Part shown: piece by piece, positions 12,001 through 22,879 of the stretch | How the letters are laid out: the number at the start of each line of letters is the position of its first letter | Position numbering within the stretch: the first letter of the stretch is position 1 | Source of the DNA: Dichomitus squalens LYAD-421 SS1 | Taxonomy: Eukaryota > Basidiomycota > Agaricomycetes > Polyporales > Polyporaceae | Direction: 5' to 3' | Length of the DNA: 47,398 nt | Assembly: GCF_000275845.1 (NCBI RefSeq) | Contig: NW_006766924.1 | Coordinates: 40,484 to 87,881 of the forward strand | Program-made: the position numbers and the translations under genes | The notes under the pieces: model-generated | The model's input: the letters and a program-made list of their open reading frames with translations, nothing else | What the model was told of the DNA's origin: nothing | Databases searched by the model: none

Positions 12001-13493
12001 ACATTGGGTAAGCTTCGTTGCAAAGTAGGCCACAATCATCGAACTTATACTTACTGGACACAGCTATGGCAAGTTCGGCGCAACCCAAGAGGAGATCGTT
12101 GCTGCCGCGAAGGCGGCTCAGATCCACGACCGCATCTTGAGCTTCCCCGACGGATACGACACCAAGGTCGGAGAGCGGGGTATCAGGCTGAGCGGGGGTG
12201 AAAAGCAGCGGGTTGCTATCGCCCGAACCCTACTCAAGGATCCTCCCATTCTGCTTTTGGACGAGGCTACAAGGTTCGTCTGGCAACATGATTGCGGCGC
12301 CGTTAAGTTACTCATGAGCACCCCAAAACGTCAGCGCCTTGGACACATCGACGGAGAAGGACATCCAGAAGGCGCTGCAGAACCTCGTGCAAGGACGGTC
12401 GTCGCTTTCTATCGCGCACCGGCTGTCGGTGAGTGCCGCTTTGCTATCAGAAGGCCGCCTTCAGCTCACGATCCGCCTGCCTAGACCATTGCTACTGCTG
12501 ATGTGTATGTAATGTTGCTCTGTCATGAGGTTATGCGTGACTAAACTAGCCTGACGCTCTAGGATTCTGGTCCTGAAGGATGGCCGCATTGTCGAACAGG
12601 GTACTCATGCCGAACTTCTTGCTCTGGGTGGCGTCTTCGCCGCGATGTGGGCCGATCAGGTTTCCAGCAACGACGATGTATCCGCCCACCGGAAGTCCGC
12701 GGTTGTATCTGGCTTCGACGTCGACGGTGCTCCGCAGGAGCCTCTCACGGAGGCCATAGAGGCAGTCCCGCAAGTTGGCACAGAAGAGGTTGCACAGGAC
12801 AAGCTCGCCGATAACGAGGGCAGTGCGGCTCCTGAGGAGACTGTCGCCGGTACACAAGACGCGCCTGCCGTGGCCTTCCCTGTCTCAGACGATAAAGAGG
12901 TGTCTGTAGAGCCCGTGGTCACGAGTGCGGAGCAGGCTCCTGAAGCCCCTGCTTCTGCGCCCGTCGCGTTCCCCAATTCCGAGGAATCGGCTCCTGTTGC
13001 GTTCCCCTCTGCCGACGATGCCGCTCCCCCGGTCGCCTTCCCCAGCTCGGATAGTCCCGCTCCTCTGGCCTTCCCGACTTCTCCTGAGACTGGTTCCCAG
13101 CGCGAGGGCTCGGTCGCTGAGCGGGCACCAGGTGTCACGTTCCAGGCTGCCCAGACGCCCGAACGCTCCGGCACCCCCGACCCTGAGGCGGACGGCAAGC
13201 GGAGGAGGACCTTGTCGACGCAGGGCATTCAGCGGCTTGCGCGGCGCATCTCGATCACTACTCGGAGACAAGGCTCGGGGTCGAACATCCCGTCCATTCC
13301 CACTATTGCGGGATCTATCCTTCCATCGCTGAAGCGCCAAGACACGGCGCGGTCGAGCACGGACGAGGGCAGCGTGAAGGACGCGACCGCCTCGAATGAG
13401 AGCCCGAGGGCAAGCGTGGCAAGCGACGTCGGAAAACCGAAGGGGTCGAAGATCAGGAAGGAGAAGAAGGACAAGAGGAAGAGCACGTCCTGA
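9054..13493 (+). CDS. HMT1-type vacuolar ABC half-transporter
   Basis: ATP-driven half-transporter of the HMT1/ATM (ABCB) group. Relatives sit in the vacuolar membrane and move glutathione, phytochelatin or heavy-metal conjugates. Sixteen exons join in frame to 1161 aa: 9054-9516, 9576-9659, 9741-10066, 10159-10272, 10340-10519, 10579-10615, 10670-10791, 10856-10973, 11036-11236, 11295-11335, 11391-11652, 11725-12007, 12064-12273, 12335-12428, 12485-12504 (20 nt), 12563-13493. The order is a hydrophobic N-terminal extension with about five helices (as in HMT1), a six-helix ABC domain with the coupling region [10 protein letters not shown], then the nucleotide-binding domain: Walker [11 protein letters not shown]-loop VVPQDPVLF, signature LSGGEKQR, Walker [10 protein letters not shown]-loop SIAHRLS. 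A tail of about 300 residues follows, Pro/Ala-rich with VAFP repeats and a basic Ser-rich end. The ATG at 9054 opens the hydrophobic segment. The junction at 9517-9575 uses a weak AAG acceptor and is the least certain. Confidence 0.9.
12870..13076 (+). repeat. VAFP tandem motif repeat in ABC transporter tail
   Basis: Five copies of V/L-A-F-P followed by a short Ser/Asp-rich linker (for example [38 protein letters not shown]) lie at about residues 955-1023 of the transporter, with spacings of about 31, 11, 12 and 11 residues. They are in frame and downstream of the ATPase domain, so they look like a disordered cytosolic tail with short linear motifs. Function unknown. Confidence 0.8.
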
Positions 13494-14271
13494 ATGCGAG
13501 GGTCCGCAATGGGCTGATTCGTTCCCTTTCTGTTGTTGCACATGACTAGGCTGTTATCCCACCGTCTGCCACATGCCCTCCCCCGAGCCTTCGAGGCTCT
13601 CACCACTTCCGTTTCCATGTTTAGTGTCTGTTGATGTTTACATACAAACGTACATTCACCCCTTCCAGTCACGACTCACGATGCGACACGACAAGCGGCG
13701 GCGATACTGTAGTAATAGGGCGCCCAGAGGCGAACGCTCGAAGCACGCACGCATACATACACATTCCCGCACATCTCTGCATTACCAGTTGTCTCGGTCA
13801 TCTATCGCGCATTTGTCTTTCGGCTGTTTTCGTAGCAATTGAGCAATCACGTTTTGTCCGAGTTTGGCAGGAGATGGCGTGCCTGGGAGCATTTTCGGGG
13901 CTCCCTGCATCCGGCCGCGAACTTTAAATGGCAGCTGTGGCCAGATGTGGCTATCGCACCCCTCTTTAGGGCGCTCTGGGTCCCGTCCCCTGCACGTGCT
14001 GCCCGCCGATTGGCTGGCATGGAGCTAGAACGGGGTGTGGATGGTCCGTGCGGATGCCGCCAATCTTTTGGGTTTCGGAGTTTCAATGAGATTGGGGGTG
14101 TATATAGAGGGGGGGGACCGCCCCGTTCGATCATCATCTCGCTCTTGCCCCGCCTCCTGCTTGTCCGTTCTCAGTCCCGGTTTCGTACGATTTCGGTTCC
14201 GTCGGTTCGTTCAAGAGGTTCCTCGCTGTAACAGTACCTACCAGACCCGGTCTCCAATCATCATCGTCGTC
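13494..14271 (+). promoter_or_regulatory. Intergenic region with TATA box of RRM gene
   Basis: A TATATA sequence at 14101-14106 lies about 170 bp upstream of the RRM protein ATG at 14272, preceded by GC-rich sequence and followed by a G run. That fits a strong, TATA-driven promoter with a 5'UTR of roughly 130-140 bases. The first part is the ABC transporter 3'UTR. No other gene seen. Confidence 0.55.
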
Positions 14272-15273
14272 ATGTCTACAAAAGTTTACGTTGGGTCAGT
14301 TTCGTTGAACATTTCACACACGGTTCCCATGTGCGGCCCCGCGTTTCAGAACTGCTCCGACTGATGCCTCCGTCTTGCGTCCCATCTGTTTAGCAACCTG
14401 AGCTGGAACACTACGGATGATAACCTGCGCAATGTCAGTTTGGTTCTTATCGCGCGACGGTCCCCGTCGTGTGTATTTGCTTTCCGTGCATCGTGTCTGA
14501 TAGATTGTTGTTTGCCATGCGTTCCTCGCGATCACAGGCGTTCTCCACGTACGGCCAAATCCTCGACGTACGCGAATTTCCCGTGCCCCTAACATGAGAC
14601 CTTCGTGGCTGTGCATCAAAATTGCCATGAGGTCTCGCTCCTAAGGCTTGTTCGCTAATGTTCGCTCCGCGATCTTTGGTTATGCAGTCGATCGTGATGC
14701 GCGATCGTGATACCGGCCGCTCCCGTGGCTTCGGTTTCGTCACCTTCAGCTCTGGCTCTGAGGCCCAGAGCGCGATCGCGAGCCTCAACGAGCAGGAGCT
14801 CGATGGCCGCCGCATCAAGGTCAACTTGGCCAATGCCCGTGGCTCCGGTGGCGGAGGCGGAGGTGAGATGATTTTCACTTGGCGGTCAGACTTGCTCTCA
14901 TAGGCTAATTAGGCTATGGTGGAGGAGGCTACAGCGGCGGTGGCAGTGGCGGCTACGGCGGCAGTGAGTTCTTTTGTCGCCAGCTAGGCTGCGTGACGCT
15001 GACTGTTCGTTCGATCTCTAGGCCAGGGCGGCTACGGTGGTGGCAGCTACGGCGGTCAGGGTGCGTTTGGTCAGACTAGCTTCGGGGGTCCGCAAGGTTG
15101 CGATGCGTCGTAAACGCGGCCGACGTCGATAGGTAACTGACGAATGTTGTTCAGCAGGTGGCTACGGCCAGCAAGGCTTCCAGCAGGGAGGCTACGGCGG
15201 TGGCGGAGGCTACGGCGGCCAGCAGGGTGGTTACGGTGGCCAGAGCGGCTACGGCGCCCAGGGTGGCTACTAA
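14272..15273 (+). CDS. Glycine-rich RNA-binding protein, single RRM
   Basis: Small RNA-binding protein of the GRP/RBM3 (cold-inducible, RRM plus glycine tail) type, probably acting in mRNA processing or as an RNA chaperone. Seven exons join in frame to 157 aa: 14272-14294, 14394-14433, 14538-14567, 14688-14862, 14913-14963, 15022-15060, 15158-15273. The RRM (residues 4-80) has RNP2 KVYVGNL and RNP1 RGFGFVTF. The tail is almost only Gly with Tyr, Gln and Ser in GGYGG and YGGQ repeats, a low-complexity composition known to favour condensates. The RRM exons are very short (23, 40 and 30 nt). The last acceptor is a tandem ttcagcag, so two isoforms differing by one Ala are possible. Confidence 0.92.
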
Positions 15274-16975
15274 GTGCTGACTGGTATGTCGTTCGTTCGT
15301 TTTCTCCACGATCGAGGCAGTTTTTGACGTTCATTACAGCACTTCCATCCTCGCGCTCGTTCAGTACGCGGGTCTCTAGACGTCGTCCCTGACGTCTCGT
15401 CTTTTCTTCTATATGTCTCCCCTCTCTCATAACATGTTTTCTTGCTCGACCCACTCATCCACAACACTCCTTATCATCGCTGTCGTTTCTGGTGCCACTC
15501 CTCGTCTGTCCTAGTCGTCTCGTTCATGATGCGTCTGGTTTCCCGTCACAATGCGGCTGTACTTGTAGGAGTCCCTCGTTCCCAGTGTACTACTTCCGTT
15601 CCCCCTTCTCCATAGTCTCGCCTCGGTTCCCCGCGCCGTTGTGGGTGGGTGTGTCAACTAAGCTTTTGTCATTGTATCAAATGTGAATCTTGAGTGTCGA
15701 TTTCTCGCGCATCTCTTGGATCGTGTGATGACAGCGAAGTGCAAGGGGGATGGAATATGTAGACGATCTCAAATATTGGTGTCGATTTGACCGTACAACC
15801 AAGTACACCGTTCTGCCGAGTCGGTTGCGATTCCACAAGCAGTTCTCTTCGATGATCGACTAGGCGCAATCTACCGTCTTTCGCAACACTGTCAGAGACG
15901 TCTAATTGCGGATCTAAGCCCCCAGCTCTCATATAGACGACGACGACTGAACCAAGGCTGCACCCCTGTTGGATTGCGGAATTATACGCTTTCCCGAAGT
16001 ACGGTGCTACTCAACGATCGCATGCCAGCCGTACTGGAAGGATTGTTGACTACGTGCACCCTCCGTTAGCTGGATGCGCACTATATCCTGGCGAAGACAT
16101 GCGAACATGTCACTTATATTGAGCTAAAAGAGGTGTGGAATGCGAACACCCCCGTTATCACATTCTTCTCGAACTGGGGGGTCGAGGACATCGCGCTCAA
16201 CAGGACGGGCCTGCAGCTGCTGAAGGATCTTGAGCACAGCGAAGATGAGCCCTCCCATGAAGAATTTCGACAGACAGGGACGAAGACGTAGGTCTCCTCG
16301 CTATATGCGCGGTCTCCACTTTCAGTGCTGACTTTGGTCGTAGGTCTAAGCATTTGTGCATATCCCTCTCTTGACGTAGTCCTCCACTACCCGTATGATA
16401 TACCAATCTCATTTGTCAACTGCCATTTACTGCATCTCTTGTATTGCTCTCCGTATAGCATGAAGCGATCATGGCATTCTCCAGGATACCGTATGCGTGT
16501 TCCCTCCAGTCTGGCGTGCGTGTCGAATCTGGATCAAGGTCGTGTTCTATACAGGAGATGTGACGATGCCTTCCTCTATGCGGGTTGGGCACAAACCACT
16601 TTCGTAAGTTATATTAGGCATTAATATAATTCCCTGATCGTTCTGCAAACTGCGCTCCATAGTGATGATGCGTCCCTTGGGGGCGTTGCTGCAGAGCCAC
16701 GCACCGAGTCACGAAAAGCAGATAGCAAACGTAGAATGTGTGATATCAGGGAATGAATCAAAATACATCTATACGTACAGGTGTCCTCGGGACGGTTATA
16801 CACGTCAAACCTCATACTACTGCCTATCGCCGCGTTCTCAAGAGTCCCTACCCTAATATCGTCACCTCTAATCCATAGTCATGTGTATAGGGATAGGGGG
16901 TGCATCCCCTTGCTCCATCATTCATGCGCCCCACCCGCGCCCGAGTCTCCTGCACACCGCGCGCGCCACGTGCCC
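15274..16975. other. Intergenic with an orphan exon-like open stretch (16070-16288)
   Basis: The first part is the RRM gene 3'UTR, pyrimidine-rich to about 15660. At 16070-16288 a plus-strand frame stays open for 73 codons, preceded by an acceptor-like TTAG and ended at an ACGTAGGT donor-like site. It reads as natural-looking protein (for example NTPVITFFSNWGVED) but I recognise no family, and no flanking exons could be joined. The rest, including the PCK1 3' flank, shows nothing. Confidence 0.4.
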
Positions 16976-19155
16976 TCACGCAGTCTGCGGGCCCGCGAGG
17001 CGCACCTTCTCCTCGACGTCGCTCTCGTACAGCGCGAACGCCTTCTGGAACATGCCCGCGAGCTTCCTGACCTCGCGCTCGAACGCCTCCTTGTTCGGCC
17101 ACGCGAGCCGCGGGTTCAGCAGCTCGCGCGGGACGCCCTCGAGCGCGACGGGCACCTGGAGGTTGAACACGCCGAACGTCTCGTACTCGGCCTTGGCGAG
17201 CTCGCCCGAGTGGACGGCGTCGACGATGCGGCGCGTGTACTTGAGCGGGCAGCGCTTGCCCGTGCCGAACTTGCCGCCCGTCCAGCCGGTGTTGATCAGC
17301 CAGCAGTCGACGTTGTTCTTCGCCATGCGCTCGGCGAGCATCTCGGCGTAGCGGCCAGGCTGTGTGAGGAGGGGCAATGTCAGTTGGAGTGGCATAAACG
17401 AAAAGGGCGGAGGGAGACGTACGTGAAGAACGATGAATGGCGCGGAGTAGCACGTCGAGAATGTCGGGATGGGCTCGAGGACGCCGTCCTCGGTACCGGG
17501 GGTCTTGCTGTACAAGACATGAGCATCGGCTTGTAGTGACTGCGCACGGCACTTACGAAGTGTAACCAGCCAAGAAGTGGTAGCTCGCCTGCTCAGGCGT
17601 GAGCTTCGCGACGGGTGGCAGGACACCGAAGGCGTCGCAAGTGAGCATGATAATGTTCTTGGGCTGGCTCGAGACATGGCACGGGATCTGCGCGTTGGGA
17701 ATGAACTCGATCGGGTACGCGCAGCGCGTGTTCTCGGTGATGCTCGCGTCGTCGTAGTCGGGTACGCGCGTGACGGGGTTGTAGACAACGTTCTCGAGCA
17801 CGGAGCCGAAGCGGATTGCGTTGAAGATCTCAGGCTCCTTCTCCGCGCTGAGGTTGATGCACTTGGCGTAGCACCCGCCCTCGATGTTGAACACGCCGTC
17901 GTCGGACCAGACGTGCTCGTCGTCGCCGATCAGCTTGCGCCGGGGGTCTGCCGAGAGCGTCGTCTTGCCCGTGCCGGAGAGACCGAAGAAGAGGGTGACG
18001 TCGCCGGCCTCGCCGACGTTGGCGGAAGAGTGGAGCGAGAGCTGGCCGAACTTCACGGGCTGCAGATAGTGCTGGAAAAGGGAGCGGGGCCTGATCAGCA
18101 CCGGAACGGACCGAGATCGGACGGGAAGCAGGGCCTGACCATGACGGAGAAGACACCCTTCTTCATCTCGCCGGCGTACTCGGTCCCGAGGATGACCATC
18201 TCCATCCGCTTGAAGTTGATCTCGACGGATGTGGTCGACGACATGCCCTTCGTGAACCGGTTCGCCGGGAACTGGCCCGCGTTGTAGATGATGAAGTCGG
18301 GCTCGCCGAAGTCCTTCAGCTCCTCTTCCGTCGGCCGGATGAGCATGTTGTTCTAGAGTGCGGTCCGTGGTGAGCGAGATTTCCGCGACGGAGGGCCGCC
18401 CAGACACGCCCGCGCCCATTGCAGGACACATTTGTCCACGAACGGGCGAAGTCGGAAGGAAGCGGAAAGTGAGACGTACCATGAAGAGAGCATGATAGGC
18501 ACGGGCGCAAATTACTCGCACTTTGATACGGTACTTCGGATCCCACTGCGGACCAACACATCGGTTCAGCTCCTTTTAACGCAAAACAGAATCGGAGACG
18601 GTACTCACGCCCGCGTAGCCGTCAAACACGTAGACATTGTCTCGCGTATTGAGGAAATCGATAGCGCGTTCGCGGTTGATCTCAAAGGTGTCTGCAGAAG
18701 CGCGTCAACCCGTTGTCCGCGCAGAAGTGGACACAGACACTTACGCTCGTCCATCTTGATGTTCACGGATCCCCACCAGATTTCATCTTTGGAGGTCTCC
18801 TCGTAGACAATGCGCTTGTCCTTGGGACTACGCCCGGTCTTCTTTCCCGAAAAGTTGATGAGCGCCCCGGACGACGAGACGACGGCACCTTCGTTCCGGA
18901 TCGCGTCTTCGTACAGCACGGCGGGGGGCGCGTTGCGCTTGATCTGGATCCGGTCCATGTCGAAGCCGGCCTGGGAGAAGTACTCAAGCTCACGGCCGAT
19001 GACTGCAGGTACATGGAGATCGTGTAAACGCGTCGGACACCCGACAAAATGATGTCATGCAACTCACGGGCTGAGACCTCCGCATCGTACGCCTGCGCGT
19101 AGTGCTTATGGAGGATGTGGGGGGTAACGTATGGGGTTCCGTGAGTGTAAACCAT
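16976..19155 (-). CDS. PCK1: Phosphoenolpyruvate carboxykinase (ATP)
   Basis: Cytosolic enzyme that converts oxaloacetate plus ATP to phosphoenolpyruvate, CO2 and ADP, committing carbon to gluconeogenesis. Eight exons on the minus strand join in frame to 563 aa: 19155-19068, 19002-18745, 18691-18609, 18545-18480, 18352-18140, 18071-17557, 17507-17423, 17359-16976. Yeast Pck1 has 549 aa. Hallmarks are [10 protein letters not shown], the kinase-1a P-loop [11 protein letters not shown], the metal-binding region [29 protein letters not shown], and the C-terminal nucleotide-contact region ([20 protein letters not shown]). It is the ATP-dependent, not the GTP-dependent, family. The ATG at 19155 follows a probable 5'UTR intron; a longer upstream frame has no ATG and is explained by that intron. 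Confidence 0.96.
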
Positions 19156-19167
19156 GATAGTCGACTG

Positions 19168-19300
19168 CTGAATGATGTCAATCAGCTGGGTCCGAGGGAT
19201 GTGGGACGGCAGCAGCGGGCGCAGCTCCGGAACACGGCACGCGATGGGCTCGGGGCTCGGAGCACACGCTCGGGGTGCTAGAAAGACGCGATGGACTCAC
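19168..19300 (-). other. Probable 5'UTR intron of PCK1
   Basis: On the minus strand a GTGAGT donor at 19300 and a TTGAC branch-like site followed by ATTCAG at about 19168 define a 133-base intron ending 12 bases before the PCK1 ATG. This explains why the frame upstream of the ATG is open but lacks a start codon. Inferred only from splice signals. Confidence 0.45.
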
Positions 19301-19402
19301 GATGCGCACTGGGCAGCGAGCTGGATGTGTGCGATGGTACGGGAGGACTTGTAGGAGGCGTGGGTGAGGGGCGATCGAGCGGGTGGAGCTTGGGGACGAA
19401 GA

Positions 19403-19409
19403 CTTTATA
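19403..19409 (-). promoter_or_regulatory. PCK1: TATA box of PCK1
   Basis: TATAAAG on the minus strand, about 250 bp upstream of the PCK1 ATG and about 100 bp upstream of the putative 5'UTR intron donor. Strongly regulated gluconeogenic genes commonly have a TATA box. Confidence 0.55.
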
Positions 19410-21386
19410 GCAGAGAGGAGGCGAAGCATCCAACGGGTTTGATTCCAAATATGGTAGGGGGCTCGTGCAATCACGCGGGGTGCTGGGTGCAAGACCCGGT
19501 CCTGTCCGTAGCGCGGGACACCGAACGGAAGTCCTCTCGTTCTTCGCACTGGAGACGCAGACGGGGCTAGGCAAGCTGGCGGCCCCGCGCGCACTGCGAG
19601 GGGGCTCCGGGGAGGGTGGGGAGGCCGTCGTGATGGGCGGAAGGCAAGGATGAGTGGGCTGCAGAGGTGTGCGCACCGACAGTTATCCGACACATGGGCT
19701 TCCTTCCCCAGGAGCCTATACTAAAGGGGCTGCGCTCACATGAGCACCAGCCTGGCCGCATCCAGCCGTCTACCACCGCTGCAGGGGCCGTCTTCCTCGC
19801 AGCACCCGTCGTCCTCGATGCAGCCGCTCGACGCTCGCGCATGCGGAGGCGCCTCAGTCCCCGCGCGCCGTCGCCTCCCACATCGGACGCGGGGACACGG
19901 AGACGGCTCATGGATGCGGGGGCGTTACGGGCCTCCACCGGAAAGCGCGCCCATAATCTGCCATAATCTACGTCGGACCACTATTTCCGGTGTTGCGCAT
20001 GAGATTCTGACATATGACGTACGGGAATGGACACTCGTTCACGCACCGGGGCCACCCACGGTCTTGCTCCGTGATGAGCTCTCTCTTCACAGCGACAACA
20101 GCCTCGACATGACCATGACCCGGCCGAGCATTTGGGCACCTCTGACCAGTTCATGCGTCTCAGCCACCGGCGACGGACGTCGGGCATGGGATCGCGGTTG
20201 GGGAGATGAGGAGAGGGAGATGTGGGTAATGGTGAAGTCGAAGTCGTACAGTACGTATGTACTTACGTCGAAGTTGCCCTGCTGTCGCCTACTGTATTCC
20301 GGTAATTCTACCACGTTTTTCCCGCTTCATCATCCGTTCGTCTAGTCTCGGCTCCAGACGTTCCACAGCCCTCTCTGCCCCGGCACTCGATGCTTCGCTA
20401 CGCTCAGCAAGCCCTGGGAGGGAGGAGGACAAATTAGGAAGGAAGGATTGATGGAAAGGATCGTGAATGGATCTGAAGAGGGGGGAACGAGCGCCGGGGG
20501 AGAGAGGGCTGTAGAACGTCTGGTGCATTTCGGGCTCGGCAGAGGGTACCGTGACTTCGGGTTACTCGGGGTGACCAGCGTGACTCCCGCCCTCAATAGG
20601 ACCAAGTCTACAGCCTCAAAAGCCACCCGTCAACTACCTTCTGTCTGGCATAGTCTGTTATTCAAGAGTTCTCCACGCAATTAACCAGTTTCATTATGCC
20701 ATGAAGGTCATAGGAGGGGAATGAGGGACAGTGTGACCAACGCGGGCGCTCCTTGGGGGGCTCGCCCATGTCCGCTGTGCTAGCATGACGCGCACCTTGT
20801 TCCTTGTGCATGACAAAAATTAGGTCATAACTTAACATAGCCATAAACAGAGTATTTGGGAAGATCTATATAGTGGAGAGAAGTACATGTGCTGATCATG
20901 TTTATTTGGACGGTTGGGCCCTCCACTAGCATTTGAGCGCCCATTGCAGTTGCATGAGGCTTATTCAGCTCTCCTTGGCTTTCACCGCTCGACATGAAGA
21001 GCATTGTCTGAGTCCAATACAAGCTTTTAATTCACATTGGCCAGAAGCCAAAATACAACCCTTCAAAGCTTCAAGTTTGAGGTGAGTCTCTGCACGGTGC
21101 ATCTGGATGGGAGAGGCTGACAAAGCCCACGTGCTGTTACTGATCGTCACGGTACCCTCTGCCGAGCCCCAAATGCACCAGACGTTCTGGCGGTACTCTC
21201 AGGTACTGTGTGTAAGCGCCAGAACGGATGGGAACGAGACTACCGTTCGTCTATTGCCCGCAGCCTAGTGGCGAAGCAAGCGCCTTTCTGAACATGGCGA
21301 GATGCGATGCTGTTGATCCCGCTACTTAGCTGACAGGGCGGCAAACGGCCATCCGCGAAATCTCGTCTCGACTCGCGTCCGACATC
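19410..21386. other. Intergenic, PCK1 upstream region and unassigned sequence
   Basis: The part next to PCK1 is GC-rich promoter sequence. Further on the composition becomes mixed, with many unrelated short frames on both strands and a 38-bp inverted repeat at 20352-20525. From about 20650 to 21380 I see no gene. Confidence 0.45.
20352..20525. repeat. 38-bp inverted repeat (foldback or MITE-like)
   Basis: The left arm 20352-20389 and the reverse complement of the right arm 20488-20525 agree at 34 of 38 positions (shared core ACAGCCCTCTCT), around a 98-base purine-rich spacer. Both arms translate to similar peptides because the same sequence is read from each side. It could be a small foldback element or the two ends of a very short non-autonomous transposon. 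No target-site duplication was identified. Confidence 0.75.
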
Positions 21387-22490
21387 ATGGACCCATCGAC
21401 GACGCACCCGCTCTTGGGTGTTACTGGTACTACTGCACAGGTTGCTATCTCGGCGCCGTCAACTGCAGTCCCGGGGGATGACCAACCGACGTGCGTTCGT
21501 CTGCATGTGTTTGTCTAAGGAAGGACTAACATGCTCTGCTCTCGAGCACAGGGTGATTCTTATCTTCGGATGGCGCAAGTCTTCCTTGCTTGAGCTGAGA
21601 AGATGGGCGACCCGCTGACTTCTGTGATAGTGGGCGCGAAGATGGCAACTCTACGGAAATATGGGGACGCATACACAAGACTTTACCCCTCCAGCAACCA
21701 AGTCATCGTCCAGGCCGACCCTCTTCGCTACTGGAAGTTTGGGCGCGGGCGGGCGAGTACTCTGTGTCTTTCTATGCTGAGCTAGGCTGACCTCCTCCGA
21801 CCAGTAGGAACGAGCTGTCCTTCCTGCTGTACATAAGCTCGAACAAATGAACTTGCTCTCCGCGCCTCCGCAAGGTCCGCCCCCGCGGATATTGATACAC
21901 GCCATGTCCAACGGTACGTACTAGCAGCTTCTGAGCTTCTCTGGTCAAATCTTATGCCTGAGATACACTCGACCGTAGGCGGAGTCATGTCTCTCTTCGA
22001 CACGGCCGCCGTGCTTCGTAGGAAGAACATCCACCCGCCCACGGGCACCAAATGCGCAATCATATTCGACTCAGCACCCGCGCCGCCAACGCTTCCCCTC
22101 ACGATCCGCGCCTTCACCGCCAGCACGCGCGGGCGGCTCCGGAAGCTCCTTGCGACGGGCATCCTCACAGTCGTGTACTTCCTCATCTTCGTCGTCCGTA
22201 CGATTCTGCGGCGCCCAAGGCCCCTCGCGCAGGAGATCGCGGCGCTCAACGACCCGGCGCTGCTGCCTTGGACGTCCGCGAAGACGCCGAGGATGTATTT
22301 TTACTCGACGGGAGATGTGATCGTTCCCTCGACTGCGGTCGAGGAGCATGCTGCGAAGGCGAGGATGGCGGGGTTCCCGGTTGAGATGATCAACTTCGGG
22401 AAGAGCGCTCATGTATCTCATGCGCGGGACAACCCAGAAAAGTATTGGGAGGCTGTCAGGACATTCTGGTCGGGCGCGATGAGGCGATAG
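21387..22490 (+). CDS. DUF829 / TMEM53-like alpha/beta-hydrolase protein
   Basis: Five exons join in frame to 287 aa: 21387-21490, 21552-21574, 21631-21756, 21815-21913, 21979-22490. The DUF829 (TMEM53/PaxU-like) pattern is clear: an opening beta strand VILIFGW followed by GAKMATLRKYGDAY, a nucleophile-elbow-like HAMSNGG, a hydrophobic stretch at about residues 180-200 (TGILTVVYFLIFVV), an acid-containing FYSTGDVIVP, and a C-terminal histidine region SAHVSH. That would supply Ser, Asp and His in family order, but enzymatic activity in this family is not well established. Animal TMEM53 is at the nuclear envelope; location here is unknown. Intron 2 begins with GCAAGT, making it a GC-AG intron. 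Exon 2 is only 23 nt. Confidence 0.85.
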
Positions 22491-22879
22491 CTACTTGGCG
22501 TCAGCTTATTTATGTGCGTGATAATTTATATGCTGGTATTCGATGTGACGCTTATCAGGAAGATGGCGCTGCGTATAGATGGATTTATAACCGCCACAAC
22601 AACATCTGTGGAACCTCGCTGCGGCTGGGTAGTGAGGGCGTTGCCACCTTCTCGATCTATCTGTCTGCTGTCGTTTCTTCTTTGATACTCCGCCTTGCTC
22701 GCAATATGTCTTACATCTCCAAGGTTGGGGACACTTATAGGAACGTTCCCACTCGGTCGTGGTATATTTGTGGATCTACCACAGAAGCGAACGAATAAGG
22801 GTCGACAGCTCCCTGGATGCTTCGAGTAACATAAAAGGCCTTCCCCACCTGTCGGGAATGGGGCCCCCAGCTATCTAGG
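22491..22879. other. Intergenic, upstream of DUF6534-like gene A
   Basis: 389 bases between the DUF829 gene stop and the ATG at 22880. AT-richer than the surroundings. No additional gene or clear promoter element. Confidence 0.5.

Noticed and set aside
16848..17787. Several long frames on both strands over the PCK1 3' exons
   Set aside because: Shadows of the GC-rich PCK1 coding sequence; only the frame with PEPCK motifs is real.
19178..19693. Possible N-terminal extension of PCK1 upstream of 19155
   Set aside because: The in-frame upstream stretch lacks an ATG and contains a good donor and acceptor, so it is better read as 5'UTR with an intron.
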